Shown here piece after piece: positions 53,468-62,032 of a stretch of DNA of 62,032 nucleotides. A model generated the notes under the pieces. That model did not search any database. It was not told the DNA's origin and saw only the letters and a program-made list of their open reading frames with translations. Position 1 is the stretch's first letter. Every line of letters starts with the position of its first letter. A program made the position numbers and the translations under genes. The stretch spans positions 1 to 62,032 of the forward strand of contig PAIP01000070.1 in the NCBI GenBank assembly GCA_002704915.1. Direction: 5' to 3'. This DNA is from Parvularcula sp. (GTDB taxonomy: Bacteria > Pseudomonadota > Alphaproteobacteria > Caulobacterales > Parvularculaceae).

Positions 53468-55228
53468 TTATTGCGGCGGTCTCAAGTCTCTCACGTCTAG
53501 CGAATTAAAGAGCCGCATGCCGATTGCGACGAGCATTGCTTCATCGAACACCCGGCCGGTCAAGCTAATCGAAAAAGGAACGGGATGCATTTCGGCGCCA
53601 GCGACAATATCTTCGGGCGGGACAAACCCGCAGAAATCCTTTCGAGTCGGTTGATGGACAAGACCAACGGGCAAGACGAGCGCGGGATTGCCGCAGTGAT
53701 TGCCAATGGCTAGGAGCCCGCCGGCTTCGTTAGGGTGCAGGATTGCATCCACATTCTCCATTGTCCGCGCAAACTCTCCCATCAGCTTGCGCCGAAGACG
53801 CTGCGCCTGGATGTAGTTTACAGCTCCTTCGTAATGCGCTGCACGCCAGCTATTCGGCCATGCGATGTCATCCTGCCATTTCATTTCCGCGTCACGGCCG
53901 CTCACCGTCAATTCCTGAAAGGTGGCGGCCGCTTCAAGGACGACAATGCCGCCAAGCGCGTTCATATCAAATTCCGGCATGCCAATATTGACGAGATTGA
54001 AGCCAGCCCGGCGCGCCGCGTCCAAGGCGGCGCGGTCTGTCGGGGGCCCGTCGGCGAACCACTCTTCTCGATATCCGAGCCGAACCCGCTTGGGCTCAAT
54101 TTCCGGAATCTCTAAAAGCGGCTCGTCAATCGCACAAGGATCAGATCCATCCGGCCCATGAAGGACAGTTAACACCCGCGCGGCGTCCAGCGGATCGCGC
54201 GCAATAACCCCGATCTTGTCGAGAGACCAGCACAAAGCCATCACGCCGGTGCGCGGCGTTCGCCCAAATGTCGGACGCAGGCCGACCGCTCCGCATCGAG
54301 ACGACGGCGACACGATCGATCCCATCGTCTCGGTGCCGATTGCAAATGCGCAAAGACCATCGGCGACGGCCGCCGCGCTTCCCGCCGAGGAGCCTGACGA
54401 TCCTTCAGACAGGTTCCAGGGATTTCGCGTGCGCCCTTCGTACCAGACATCGCCATAAGCAATGGCGCCGCAACTCGTTTTCGCAAGCAGGACCGCACCT
54501 GCATCGCGCAAACGCTTGACGATGACGGCGTCAAATTCCGGAATGCGATCCTTATAAGGTTCGGCGCCCCAAGCCGTCCGAACCCCCGCTGTGTCGACTA
54601 GGTCCTTCAGTCCGTATGGTAGGCCGTGTAGCGGTCCACGCCATTTCTCGCGCTCAAGCTCGCGATCGAGCTTGTCCGCTTCAGCGCGCGCCCGATCCGC
54701 AAGCAGCGTGGCGACACAAAAAAGCGGCGCGGCGCGCTCGGCGATGCGGGCGAGGTATATCTCAGTGAGATCCCGGCAAGTGAGTTCTCGCCGAGCGATC
54801 CAGGCGGACAGCCGCCACGCGGGTGCGAACGCTATGTCGTCACGCCCCTGCGGAGCCGACGGAGCGTTAGGCATGCGCATCGCCGAGCAATTTGATAGCT
54901 GCGGCGTCCAGCCCGGGAGGCGCGGATCGAACAATTCCGCCGGCGCGATTGCGTTCTCGATCGGCGTTTGCGCGATACGCCTGGCGCGCAGCATAATCTC
55001 TTCGACGGCGCCCGACATCTGTGTCCGCTCGGCGTCGTCAAAAGAAAGGCCAGTGAGCGGTTCGCAAGCGTCCAACAAGCGGGTCGGCGCTTTGCCCGCT
55101 GCTTGCGCGTTCGAGCCGAAAGCGCCGGCGGCCAGTCCCGCGAGAACTTCTCGTCGTTCCACGGTTCGCCGCCTGCACTCGGGCTCGGCTGGCCGCCGTG
55201 GAACGATGGTCCCCTTTTCATTCGACAT
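53468..55228 (-). CDS. Exported amidase-signature-family amidase
   Basis: 586 residues. The amidase triad is complete: Lys in GLKDLVDTAG, cis-Ser in GSSGSSAGSAAAVA and nucleophile Ser in GTETMGSIVSPSS. An N-terminal RRTVERREVLAGLAAGAFGS looks like a twin-arginine (Tat) signal. Its ATG shares one base with the stop of the TonB receptor gene (TAATG), so both are one operon. Hydrolysis of an imported or periplasmic amide, perhaps the receptor's ligand, is inferred. Confidence 0.9.
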   Translation of the reverse strand: MSNEKGTIVPRRPAEPECRRRTVERREVLAGLAAGAFGSNAQAAGKAPTRLLDACEPLTGLSFDDAERTQMSGAVEEIMLRARRIAQTPIENAIAPAELFDPRLPGWTPQLSNCSAMRMPNAPSAPQGRDDIAFAPAWRLSAWIARRELTCRDLTEIYLARIAERAAPLFCVATLLADRARAEADKLDRELEREKWRGPLHGLPYGLKDLVDTAGVRTAWGAEPYKDRIPEFDAVIVKRLRDAGAVLLAKTSCGAIAYGDVWYEGRTRNPWNLSEGSSGSSAGSAAAVADGLCAFAIGTETMGSIVSPSSRCGAVGLRPTFGRTPRTGVMALCWSLDKIGVIARDPLDAARVLTVLHGPDGSDPCAIDEPLLEIPEIEPKRVRLGYREEWFADGPPTDRAALDAARRAGFNLVNIGMPEFDMNALGGIVVLEAAATFQELTVSGRDAEMKWQDDIAWPNSWRAAHYEGAVNYIQAQRLRRKLMGEFARTMENVDAILHPNEAGGLLAIGNHCGNPALVLPVGLVHQPTRKDFCGFVPPEDIVAGAEMHPVPFSISLTGRVFDEAMLVAIGMRLFNSLDVRDLRPPQ

Positions 55229-58200
55229 TAGAAGTTTGCGCTGGCTCCGAGGAAGAAATAGCGGCCGATATTGTCGAACAACGCGCCGCGTCCCGTGCCC
55301 TGGAACGTTTCCCTGCTGAACGGCGGATCAACGTCGAACAGGTTGTTGACGCCGCCATAAAAGCGGAGACTGTCGTTCACATCGAACGAAGCGTATAGAT
55401 CGTTGTAAATGCGCGAGGACACCTCGTTGTCGCTGCGCGCTTCATCGCTCGCCTGCACGTTGACGTTGGTGTGCGAGATGTAGCGCACTGTCCAGTCGAA
55501 GCCGAACCTGCCAGTCGAGAAACCGGGCGTCGCGTTCAGGCGCCAGACCGGATTGTCGACTTCGCCGCGGGCGATGTCGAGCGTCGTCGGATCGCCTTCG
55601 ACGACTTCCAGCTTGTTTTCGATAAGATACGTCCCGGCGATGGCGAGGCGGCCTTCCACTGCGCCGATCGGCCGCTGATAGTTCGCGTGGAAATCGACGC
55701 CCTCCGCCGAAAGACTGCCGACATTGATCGGCGAAACGTTGACGCTTGAAATCGCGCCGTCGGAACTGCGCGTGACGAGAGTGCAGAAGGGGTTGTCGAT
55801 CGTCGACGCGTCGACACAATTGTCGACCGCGCGTTCGACCGGAACGGTGCCGACAGCGCCCTGAATGTCGATCTTCCACCAGTCGACGGACGCCGAAAGG
55901 CCGTGGATCGCGCCGGGCGTAAACACCGCGCCGGCGGTCCAGCTATTGGATTTTTCCGGGCCGAGATCCGGATTGCCGCTCGTGACGATGGTCTTGAAGA
56001 CGCCGGTCGTCGGATCGACATACCCTACCGGCAATCCGAGCGCCGCGCAGTTCGCCGCTCGATTGGGATTGAGATTGATGCGCGACGCGTCGCATGGGTC
56101 GAGAATGAACTGATTGCTCGTGGACCCGGGGTTGTAAAGTTCCGAGAGGTTCGGCGCGCGCACGCTGCGCGAACGCGTCGCCCGAAACCGGACATCCGAG
56201 GACGGCGCCCATTGCGCGCCGAGTTTCCATGTCGTCGTGCTTCCAATCGTATTGTAATCGGAAAAGCGCACGGCGCCTTCGAGCGAGAGTTCTTTCGCGA
56301 ACGCTTGATCGGCGAGAATCGGCACAAGCGCTTCGCCGAAGACTTCCTTGACATCGAATGAGGCGGCGATCGCGTCGTCGGTGAGATAAAGCAGCTCGCC
56401 CGCCGCCTGACGCGGATCCGGCGTCTCGTCCGTCTTCTCCTTGCGGTACTCAACGCCGGCCGCCGCCTTCACCCAACCCGCCGGCAGTTCGAATACGTCT
56501 CCGCTCAGTTGAAGCCCGGCGACTTGCTGCGTATTCAATACTGTGCGGTGAGACGTGTAGTCGAAATAGGCGAGTGCTTCAGGCGTCGCCGCCGCCGGAC
56601 CGAAGAGGTTGATCGGGACACATCCCATCGCCTGCGCGGCGGGATCGGCGCAAACCGGACCCCCCGCGCCCATGATCGCATCAACCGCTTCGTTGAAGCG
56701 CGCGGTTATGCGATTATGCGTGCGTTCCGCGTCGGCTTGATAGCGGCCGTACTGGTAGAAGGCGAGCCAATGGAAACGCTCGTTCAGATCGCCTTCAAAG
56801 CCTAGGACGCCGGTCACCGTGTCGCGATCGACATAGCGGAAGTTCTGACCCTGATCGACGTTGGTGCGCCCGATCGTCAGCGTGGTCTGACTTGCGGCCG
56901 ACATCAGCGCCAGCACGTCGGCGGGGATCGTCGGATTTGTGTCGGGAATTGTGATGCCGAGGTCGAAGGTCGGCTGAAGCGGCGCAACCGTCTCGGTATG
57001 TGCGTATTGCGCGTCGATGAAGAGATCGATCGCGTCGTTGATTTCGTATTCCAGATGCGTGGTGGCGGCGAACACCTCTGTGCCGTTGCGCAAAGGGGCG
57101 AAATCCGCGTCATTGAACCCGTCGCCGCCGACGCCCCAGAAAGAAACGCGCTGATCGTTCTGCAACGGCCTGACGCCGCCGGCGTCATAGGTGTAAAGCT
57201 CGCCGCCGATATCGAACGTGCCGCCATAAGACGTGCCCGGATAGCGGTAGTTCGTCACCGCAATTGAGTCGAAAACTCCGTCAGCGGGGCCGGTATTATC
57301 GGGATTGCCGAAGAGTTCGACCTGATTGCGGCCGAATTCGCGCTGATTGGCGCGCAGCAAATGATCTTTGTTGTAGGAAGCGCCGAAGACGACGCGCCCG
57401 CGCCCGTCGGCGAATTCCGAGCCGACCAGCGCGCCAAGCGAATAGCTTTCCGCATCGCCATTGTCGGAGATGCCGCCCCGGCCGGACACTTCAAGGCCCT
57501 GGACATGCGACTTCAGGGTGACGTTGACGACGCCAGTCACAGCGTCGGCACCGTAAACCGCCGCTGCGCCGCCGGTGATGACTTCGACGCGCTCGACCAT
57601 GTTGGCGGGGATCGTCGAGAGATCGACGGCCGACGAGAGCTCGGTGCCGGATACCCGGCGGCGGCCGTTTATCAGAACGAGCGTGCGGTTCGTGCCGAGC
57701 CCGCGCAAGTTAATGAAAGCCGCCCCGGCGTCGCCGTTATAGTAGCTGTTTGACTGCCCGAGACCGACCCCCACTGTGGGCGAGAGGGTCAGAACGTCCG
57801 CAATATTGCCGACGCCGGCCGCTTCGATCGTTTTTTCGGCGATTGCATCGACAGGCTGCGGCGTATCGTAGCCGGTGCGCGCAATGCGGCTGCCGGTGAC
57901 GACAATCCTGTCGCCGCTCGCGGCGCCATTTGAAACCGCGCTTGGACCCTCGTTTTGCTGCTCGCCCGCCTGCTGATCGGCCGTCAAAGCCACGCGAATT
58001 AGCCGCGGTTCGCCGGCCTGCGCGAATTCGTTATCCCGCGGATCGCCGATCAGCACCACGTCGGAAGCCGTTTTGCGCCAGGCAAGCCCCGTCCCGTCGA
58101 GAATCTTCGCAAGCGCCGCTTCCGGTTCGTAGTCGCCGACGACGCCCGCGGAGGTTTTCCCGGCGACGACCTCATTCGAGTAAAGAACCTGGCGGTCAGC

Positions 58201-58362
58201 CGCGACGCCATAGGCGTTGAGCGCCGAGGACAGGCTTTGTTCAGCGATTTCAAACGATATCTTTTCTGCGGCGGATGCTGCGGGCGCCGCAAAAGACAGA
58301 GCCACAGTCGCCGCTCCTGCAATCAAAACGGATTTCAGTGATATCTGTTTGGAATTCGTCAT
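55228..58362 (-). CDS. TonB-dependent receptor with STN secretin domain
   Basis: 1044 residues. Signal peptide (SVLIAGAATVALSFAAPAASA), STN signalling domain about residues 35-105, plug domain with TonB-box-like DRIVVTGSRI near 152, then a 22-strand barrel ending in aromatic FFLGASANF. The STN domain predicts signalling to the FecR-like anti-sigma upstream, so ligand binding probably controls this operon. Ligand unknown; the barrel is long and asparagine-rich as in carbohydrate or siderophore transporters. Confidence 0.95.
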   Translation of the reverse strand: MTNSKQISLKSVLIAGAATVALSFAAPAASAAEKISFEIAEQSLSSALNAYGVAADRQVLYSNEVVAGKTSAGVVGDYEPEAALAKILDGTGLAWRKTASDVVLIGDPRDNEFAQAGEPRLIRVALTADQQAGEQQNEGPSAVSNGAASGDRIVVTGSRIARTGYDTPQPVDAIAEKTIEAAGVGNIADVLTLSPTVGVGLGQSNSYYNGDAGAAFINLRGLGTNRTLVLINGRRRVSGTELSSAVDLSTIPANMVERVEVITGGAAAVYGADAVTGVVNVTLKSHVQGLEVSGRGGISDNGDAESYSLGALVGSEFADGRGRVVFGASYNKDHLLRANQREFGRNQVELFGNPDNTGPADGVFDSIAVTNYRYPGTSYGGTFDIGGELYTYDAGGVRPLQNDQRVSFWGVGGDGFNDADFAPLRNGTEVFAATTHLEYEINDAIDLFIDAQYAHTETVAPLQPTFDLGITIPDTNPTIPADVLALMSAASQTTLTIGRTNVDQGQNFRYVDRDTVTGVLGFEGDLNERFHWLAFYQYGRYQADAERTHNRITARFNEAVDAIMGAGGPVCADPAAQAMGCVPINLFGPAAATPEALAYFDYTSHRTVLNTQQVAGLQLSGDVFELPAGWVKAAAGVEYRKEKTDETPDPRQAAGELLYLTDDAIAASFDVKEVFGEALVPILADQAFAKELSLEGAVRFSDYNTIGSTTTWKLGAQWAPSSDVRFRATRSRSVRAPNLSELYNPGSTSNQFILDPCDASRINLNPNRAANCAALGLPVGYVDPTTGVFKTIVTSGNPDLGPEKSNSWTAGAVFTPGAIHGLSASVDWWKIDIQGAVGTVPVERAVDNCVDASTIDNPFCTLVTRSSDGAISSVNVSPINVGSLSAEGVDFHANYQRPIGAVEGRLAIAGTYLIENKLEVVEGDPTTLDIARGEVDNPVWRLNATPGFSTGRFGFDWTVRYISHTNVNVQASDEARSDNEVSSRIYNDLYASFDVNDSLRFYGGVNNLFDVDPPFSRETFQGTGRGALFDNIGRYFFLGASANF

Positions 58363-58621
58363 CTTGGCCCCTCCTGGCTGAACGCCTGATCAGGCGGATT
58401 TTTCCGCCTTACATGAGGGTTCGACGCATCACTCCCGATTCGCCTCAGTAGCAAATACGTCACACATCGGAACACAGAGCCGCAATTTCCGTTTTCGCCG
58501 ATCGAAATCATGATCTGACACCCTCGCGCCGCTTGTTGTGCGAATGCAAGAGCATTTCAACCATTGCCGCAACATATGCGCGCTTCGGCCATCGCAAGCG
58601 CGCCGCATCGCGGTCAAATGC
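58363..58621 (-). promoter_or_regulatory. Leader of the TonB receptor operon with two competing hairpins
   Basis: A 14-bp palindrome CGCCTGATCAGGCG (58383-58396) shares its right arm with the stem GGCGGA/TCCGCC (58393-58408, loop TTTT), so only one can form. They lie 21 to 46 bp from the receptor start, which has AGGAGGGG before it. The 259-bp gap otherwise holds no gene. Confidence 0.4.
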
Positions 58622-59698
58622 TCAAGCCGGCGCGTGGATAACGATGGAGCCATCGGCGCGCCGTTCAGCGCGCACGCCGAAATATACTTGCAGCGCCTCG
58701 ACAAAAGCTTCTGTGTCGCCTGTGTCAAAAACACCGCTGACGCCGAGCGCCGCGACCTTTTCGTCGCCGGCGACGAGGGAGATGCGCGAGTAGCGATTCA
58801 TGCGTTCGATCGCGAGGCCTAACGGCTCATCCTCGAAGTTTAGCTTGCCGCGCCGCCATGCTGTGATTTTCGATATGTCGGCCCGGGGCTCGACCGAAGA
58901 CGCGCCGGAGGCGTCAGCGACAAGGCGCTGGCCGGGCGTCAGTTCCCTGACGTCTGGCGGAAGATCCGCCTTGTCCACGCCGGGAACGACTTTCTCATTG
59001 CGATCACCGGCATCCGTAACCGCGACCTTGCCTTCGACGAGCGTGACAAAGACCTCGTCGTTGACGAGTTCGACGTTAAAGGCGGTGCCGAGCGCCACAA
59101 CCGTCTTGCCGCCCGCGGTCACGCGGAACGGCCGGGTCGGATCCTTGGCGACATCGAAAAAAGCTTGGCCATGCCTCAATTCGATCAACCGCAATTGCGG
59201 CGTGTAATCGACATCGACCGCGGTTTTCGCGTCGAGGGAGATTTTCGAATTGTCGGCAAGCGTTAAGACGCGCGTTTCGCCGATATCGGTCTCGTAATAC
59301 TGCGTCAATTTCGTTTCCGGCGCGGACGCGCCGCGCAGCGCCAAAACAAGCGGCGCAGCGAGAAAGGCGGCGGCGAGACTCGCCGCTATCGCGATCATGC
59401 GCGGGCGCCGGCCAACGCGCCAGCGGAAGATGGCGGCGCGGCGCGCGCGCGAAAGCGCATCCCGGCGCGCGGTCACGATCTCCGGCGCCGCGGCCGCGCC
59501 GTCCATCAGCTCCCAGGCGCTTTCCACGTCCGCATAGGCTTTCGCATGGGCTTCGCTTTGGCCGCGCCATTGCTCGAATGCGGCAAGGTCATAATCTCTC
59601 GCTCCTGCCCGCCGCAACGTCATGAACCAGCGAGACGCCTCGTCGTGGACGTCCGGTTCCGTATCGTTCATCTCTCCCAAGGCCTTGTCGGTCGTCAT
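58622..59698 (-). CDS. FecR-family anti-sigma factor / sensor
   Basis: 358 residues. N-terminal DUF4880 cytoplasmic part (HDEASRWFMTLRRAGARDYDLAAFEQW), one membrane helix (MIAIAASLAAAFLAAPLVLAL, about 105-125), a FecR periplasmic domain (YYETDIGETRVLTLADNSKI, VTAGGKTVVALGTAFNVEL), and a C-terminal STN-like domain (PLGLAIERMNRYSRI). It would relay receptor state to the sigma factor. Overlaps the sigma gene by 4 bp. Confidence 0.93.
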   Translation of the reverse strand: MTTDKALGEMNDTEPDVHDEASRWFMTLRRAGARDYDLAAFEQWRGQSEAHAKAYADVESAWELMDGAAAAPEIVTARRDALSRARRAAIFRWRVGRRPRMIAIAASLAAAFLAAPLVLALRGASAPETKLTQYYETDIGETRVLTLADNSKISLDAKTAVDVDYTPQLRLIELRHGQAFFDVAKDPTRPFRVTAGGKTVVALGTAFNVELVNDEVFVTLVEGKVAVTDAGDRNEKVVPGVDKADLPPDVRELTPGQRLVADASGASSVEPRADISKITAWRRGKLNFEDEPLGLAIERMNRYSRISLVAGDEKVAALGVSGVFDTGDTEAFVEALQVYFGVRAERRADGSIVIHAPA

Positions 59699-60228
59699 GG
59701 CTTGCCCATGCGCCTGGCGACATGCGCCAGCGCCTTCATTATGTGTTTTTCGACGGCGCTGAGCGAGACGCCGTAAAGATCTGCGATTTCGTGGTATTTC
59801 ATTCGTTCGAGACGGTGCAGCAGAAACATGTCGCGGGTTTTTTCGGTCAACTCGTCCAGCGCCGACATAAGCGTCGTCAGTTGTTCTCTACCCTCATAGA
59901 CGCGCTCAGGGGAAAGCACCTCAGCTTTTACAGCGGTTGCGAATTCTTCGGCTGCATGCTGGCGGCGAACCAGCGTTCGTCTCCCTTGGTCCCGCACTAG
60001 ATTGGCAGCCGCGTGAAAAAGAAAGGCCTCGGCGTTTTCGACTTCATCGAGGCCGCCTCTTTTCAAAACGCGGACGAAAACTTCCTGGGCTAGATCTTCG
60101 GCGTCAGCCTTAACTGGCGCGCGCCGGCGGAAATAGGCGATAAGCGCCGGACGATAGCGCGCGGCCAGTCGCTCGACAGCTGCGTCAAGTTCGTTCCCGG
60201 AGCCCTTGTTATCGTGCGCACTCTCCAC
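59695..60228 (-). CDS. ECF sigma factor, FecI type
   Basis: 177 residues from a GTG at 60228. Region 2 has AEDLAQEVFVRVLKRGG and FLFHAAANLVRDQGRR; region 4 HEIADLYGVSLSAVEKHIMKALAHVARRM. A longer in-frame start at ATG 60369 adds 47 residues without homology. With FecR and the TonB receptor it forms a cell-surface-signalling unit. Confidence 0.9.
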   Translation of the reverse strand: MESAHDNKGSGNELDAAVERLAARYRPALIAYFRRRAPVKADAEDLAQEVFVRVLKRGGLDEVENAEAFLFHAAANLVRDQGRRTLVRRQHAAEEFATAVKAEVLSPERVYEGREQLTTLMSALDELTEKTRDMFLLHRLERMKYHEIADLYGVSLSAVEKHIMKALAHVARRMGKP

Positions 60229-60416
60229 CGCTATTGACGCTCGCGTGGAGCTCTCCCTGCTGCCCGAAAAACTTTGCCCTAGTAGTGCTATTGTTACAAT
60301 CGCTCGACCGCGATTTTCAAAGCAAAAATCGGCCAACTCAATGCGGCTAGACACGAAAATGCGACGCAAGCGAATTTTTTTCAGACGGAAGGTGAGGATG
60401 ATTGGCGTTCGTGCGT
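60229..60416. other. Gap upstream of the sigma factor
   Basis: No gene identified; contains the likely promoter. Confidence 0.3.
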
Positions 60417-61187
60417 CTACATGAAGACAATTGGCTCATTAATACGCGGCCAATAGCGTTGACTGGTGACCGAGGCGGTAATATGCACGCCAACAGCCGC
60501 TGTGACCGCGTGCAGACTTGATTTGCACCAATAGCCAGGCGTCATGCGTCGCGACGACGAGTCCATGGAAGAATTCGCTTTTTTTACCGCGACTTTTCCA
60601 GCACTTCTCCATATGACTTCGCCCAGCGTTTCATCAAAAACAGCTGCGGGATCTGCACAAAGCACCGTCAATCCCCTAAAAAGCGCTGTTCAACAATCGA
60701 TTTTATTTCACAAGTCGTCGCCATGCCTATTTCCTTGGCTGTCTTTGCAGGCACGGTAGTGACAATCGATGTCTCTTGAGTGGTATGACGAGGCGATCTC
60801 ACGGTCACTAAGTACTCCGTGTCGATCTTCCTCAAACCGTCCTCGCTTTGTTGGCTTTCGACCTTTGGCCCGCGCCAGTGATCTTCCTTCAATCTTTCCC
60901 ACTGAATGTCCCTGTCGCCGGCACCCCGCGGGGTGGAACGGTTCTGGAACATCCATGTAAACATCGAACGTTTGATCGCTCTCGCGCATGATTTCCGCCG
61001 GACAGCTCTCGGCGCTCAATATTCGGGCTTCATGTCGCCGCTGGCCGCTGATCGGCTGCATATCGGCTGATGCGCCCAAAGACGCCAGCGACGCGTCGAG
61101 CAAGAGCGTTCGAAACAGCATTTCATTCCTCGTTTTCAAGCGAGCCGGGCAATCGGCCGGCCGATTGATAAACAAATCATTATCCAC
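60417..61187 (-). pseudogene. Possible decayed gene(s) of unknown function
   Basis: Three minus-strand frames follow each other: 61187-60708 (start MLFRTLLLDASLASLGASAD at about residue 23, signal-peptide-like), 60964-60668 in another frame (IDTEYLVTVRSPRHTT), and 60671-60417, which is again in the first frame. A frameshifted secreted protein would explain this, but no family is recognised. Uncertain. Confidence 0.3.
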
Positions 61188-61308
61188 ATAGCCTTGCGCG
61201 CTCAGAGGCCATCACGCTCGAAGCTTGTTGCCGCAGGCCGCTTATATTAGGTTCGTCGGATTTTGCGACGCTTGCAGAACTTAGTTTCCACTGTCGAGTA
61301 GCTCACCG
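61188..61308. other. Gap before the second IS copy
   Basis: Nothing recognised. Confidence 0.3.
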
Positions 61309-62032
61309 TGGCCTGACCCATCGAGGTGCTCCGAGCCATTTGTTAGACTCGGCGGGTTGTCGTACGGCGTTCATGCCGCCACGCTCTGAACGTAAGGCGG
61401 CATGAACGGCCTTGGCAAGATGGCTTTTGGCGCTGGCGGTCGGTAGCCGAGCGAAGAATGTGGGCGGAACGTGTTGAAGTGTTCGCGCCACCATTCGATC
61501 AGCGTTTTTGCTTCCTTCATCGTGTAGAAGATTTCCCTCGCAAGCATCTCGTCTCTGAGTTTGGAGTTGAAGCTCTCGCAATAGCCGTTCTCCCAAGGGC
61601 TTCCCGGTTCGATGTAGAGCGTCTTGACGCCAAGCCTCGCCAGCCAAGCACGCAGAGCCTTCTCGATGAACTCGGGGCCGTTATCGGAACGAATGTGATC
61701 CGGCGGGCCATGTGTGAGGAATAGATCAGCAAGCACTTCAAGAACGATCCTCGCATTGAGCCTTCGTTCCACTCGAATAGCCAGGCATTCGCGCGTGAAC
61801 TCGTCGATGACGCACAGCATGCGGAATGGTTTCCCGTCATGGGTTCTGTCCATCACGAAGTCGTAACTCCACACATGGTTTCGATGTTGCGGCCTCAAGC
61901 GCACGCAAGAGCCGTCATTGAGCCATAAACGCCCACGCTTTGGTTGTTTCTGGGGAACTTTCAGCCCTTCACGTCGCCAGATTCGGTAGACCCGCTTCTC
62001 GTTCACATGCCAGCCGTCTCGCCGGAGCAAGG
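61309..62032 (-). mobile_element. Second copy of the IS3-family element, cut by the window end
   Basis: Begins with the same TGGCCTGACCCATCGAGGTG end as the first copy and continues in the same orientation to the window edge. The flank at 61308 (CACCG) does not match that of the first copy. Differences from the first copy, such as the region after GGCGGGTTGT, show that the copies have diverged. Confidence 0.85.
61371..62032 (-). CDS. IS3-family transposase OrfB, second copy, partial
   Basis: Same rve domain and motifs as the first copy (WSYDFVMDRT, IRSDNGPEFIEKALRAWLARLG, SPWENGYCES). It is cut by the window edge, so orfA and the frameshift site are not visible. Substitutions relative to copy one (for example EKALRAWLARL against ETALREWLTRL). 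Confidence 0.88.
   Translation of the reverse strand, partial: LLRRDGWHVNEKRVYRIWRREGLKVPQKQPKRGRLWLNDGSCVRLRPQHRNHVWSYDFVMDRTHDGKPFRMLCVIDEFTRECLAIRVERRLNARIVLEVLADLFLTHGPPDHIRSDNGPEFIEKALRAWLARLGVKTLYIEPGSPWENGYCESFNSKLRDEMLAREIFYTMKEAKTLIEWWREHFNTFRPHSSLGYRPPAPKAILPRPFMPPYVQSVAA

Noticed and set aside
1-62032. CRISPR array or rRNA genes
   Set aside because: No regularly spaced repeats and no rRNA-like sequence were seen.

Overview
The window looks like chromosome of an alphaproteobacterium of moderately high GC. The housekeeping order ubiG / lysC-ptsP / RodZ-like HTH gene / ispG / prfA-prmC / DUF4167 gene, the DUF1508 protein and the STN-type TonB receptor with FecI/FecR regulators fit that class; a Parvularculales-, Hyphomonadaceae- or Caulobacterales-like host is plausible, but genus cannot be set from this sequence.

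Positions 1-22205 are core chromosome: ubiquinone methylation, aspartate kinase, the nitrogen-PTS enzyme I, isoprenoid synthesis (ispG), translation termination (release factor 1 and the methyltransferase that modifies its GGQ glutamine), ribosomal protein L11 methylation, a UvrD/PcrA helicase, peptidases and envelope proteins. The block ends in a complete tRNA gene with anticodon CAU (22130-22205).

A tyrosine integrase gene begins 138 bp after the tRNA, which marks the left end of an integrated element. No second copy of the tRNA 3' end was seen later, so the right border is probably outside the window. The element opens with a defence region (23806-38698). One operon (38698 to 28976, minus strand) encodes a ribbon-helix-helix protein, a DUF499 ATPase, a DUF3780 protein, a DUF1156 DNA adenine methyltransferase and a PLD-SNF2 helicase, a combination resembling the predicted anti-phage helicase/methylase/ATPase (Hma-like) systems. 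In the same direction after a 117-bp gap lies a tightly overlapping trio: C2H2 zinc-finger protein, coiled-coil protein and an Hsp70-like ATPase with a C-terminal zinc ribbon. A membrane-anchored PD-(D/E)XK protein gene converges on it. The methylase/ATPase/helicase set joined to a chaperone-like trio and a membrane nuclease is the strongest candidate for an undescribed system.

Positions 38863-49193 are the element's maintenance and transfer part: a secreted thermonuclease-like protein, antirestriction ArdA with a structured leader, small conserved genes, a ParB-family protein, DUF736, a membrane protein, an XRE regulator, an excisionase-like HTH protein, a TraF-type peptidase, a palindrome-rich oriT-like stretch, a DUF3363-type relaxase, and an Xre-RES toxin-antitoxin pair. 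No type IV secretion or coupling-protein gene is in view.

Positions 49446-62032 are a patchwork. An ABC-3C defence operon is cut inside its middle-component gene by an IS3-family element (50572-51838) with a clear -1 frameshift site. A second, diverged copy of that IS begins at 61309, so two directly repeated copies flank about 9.5 kb carrying two Gfa-like proteins, an amidase co-transcribed with a TonB-dependent receptor, its FecR/sigma regulators, and a decayed region.
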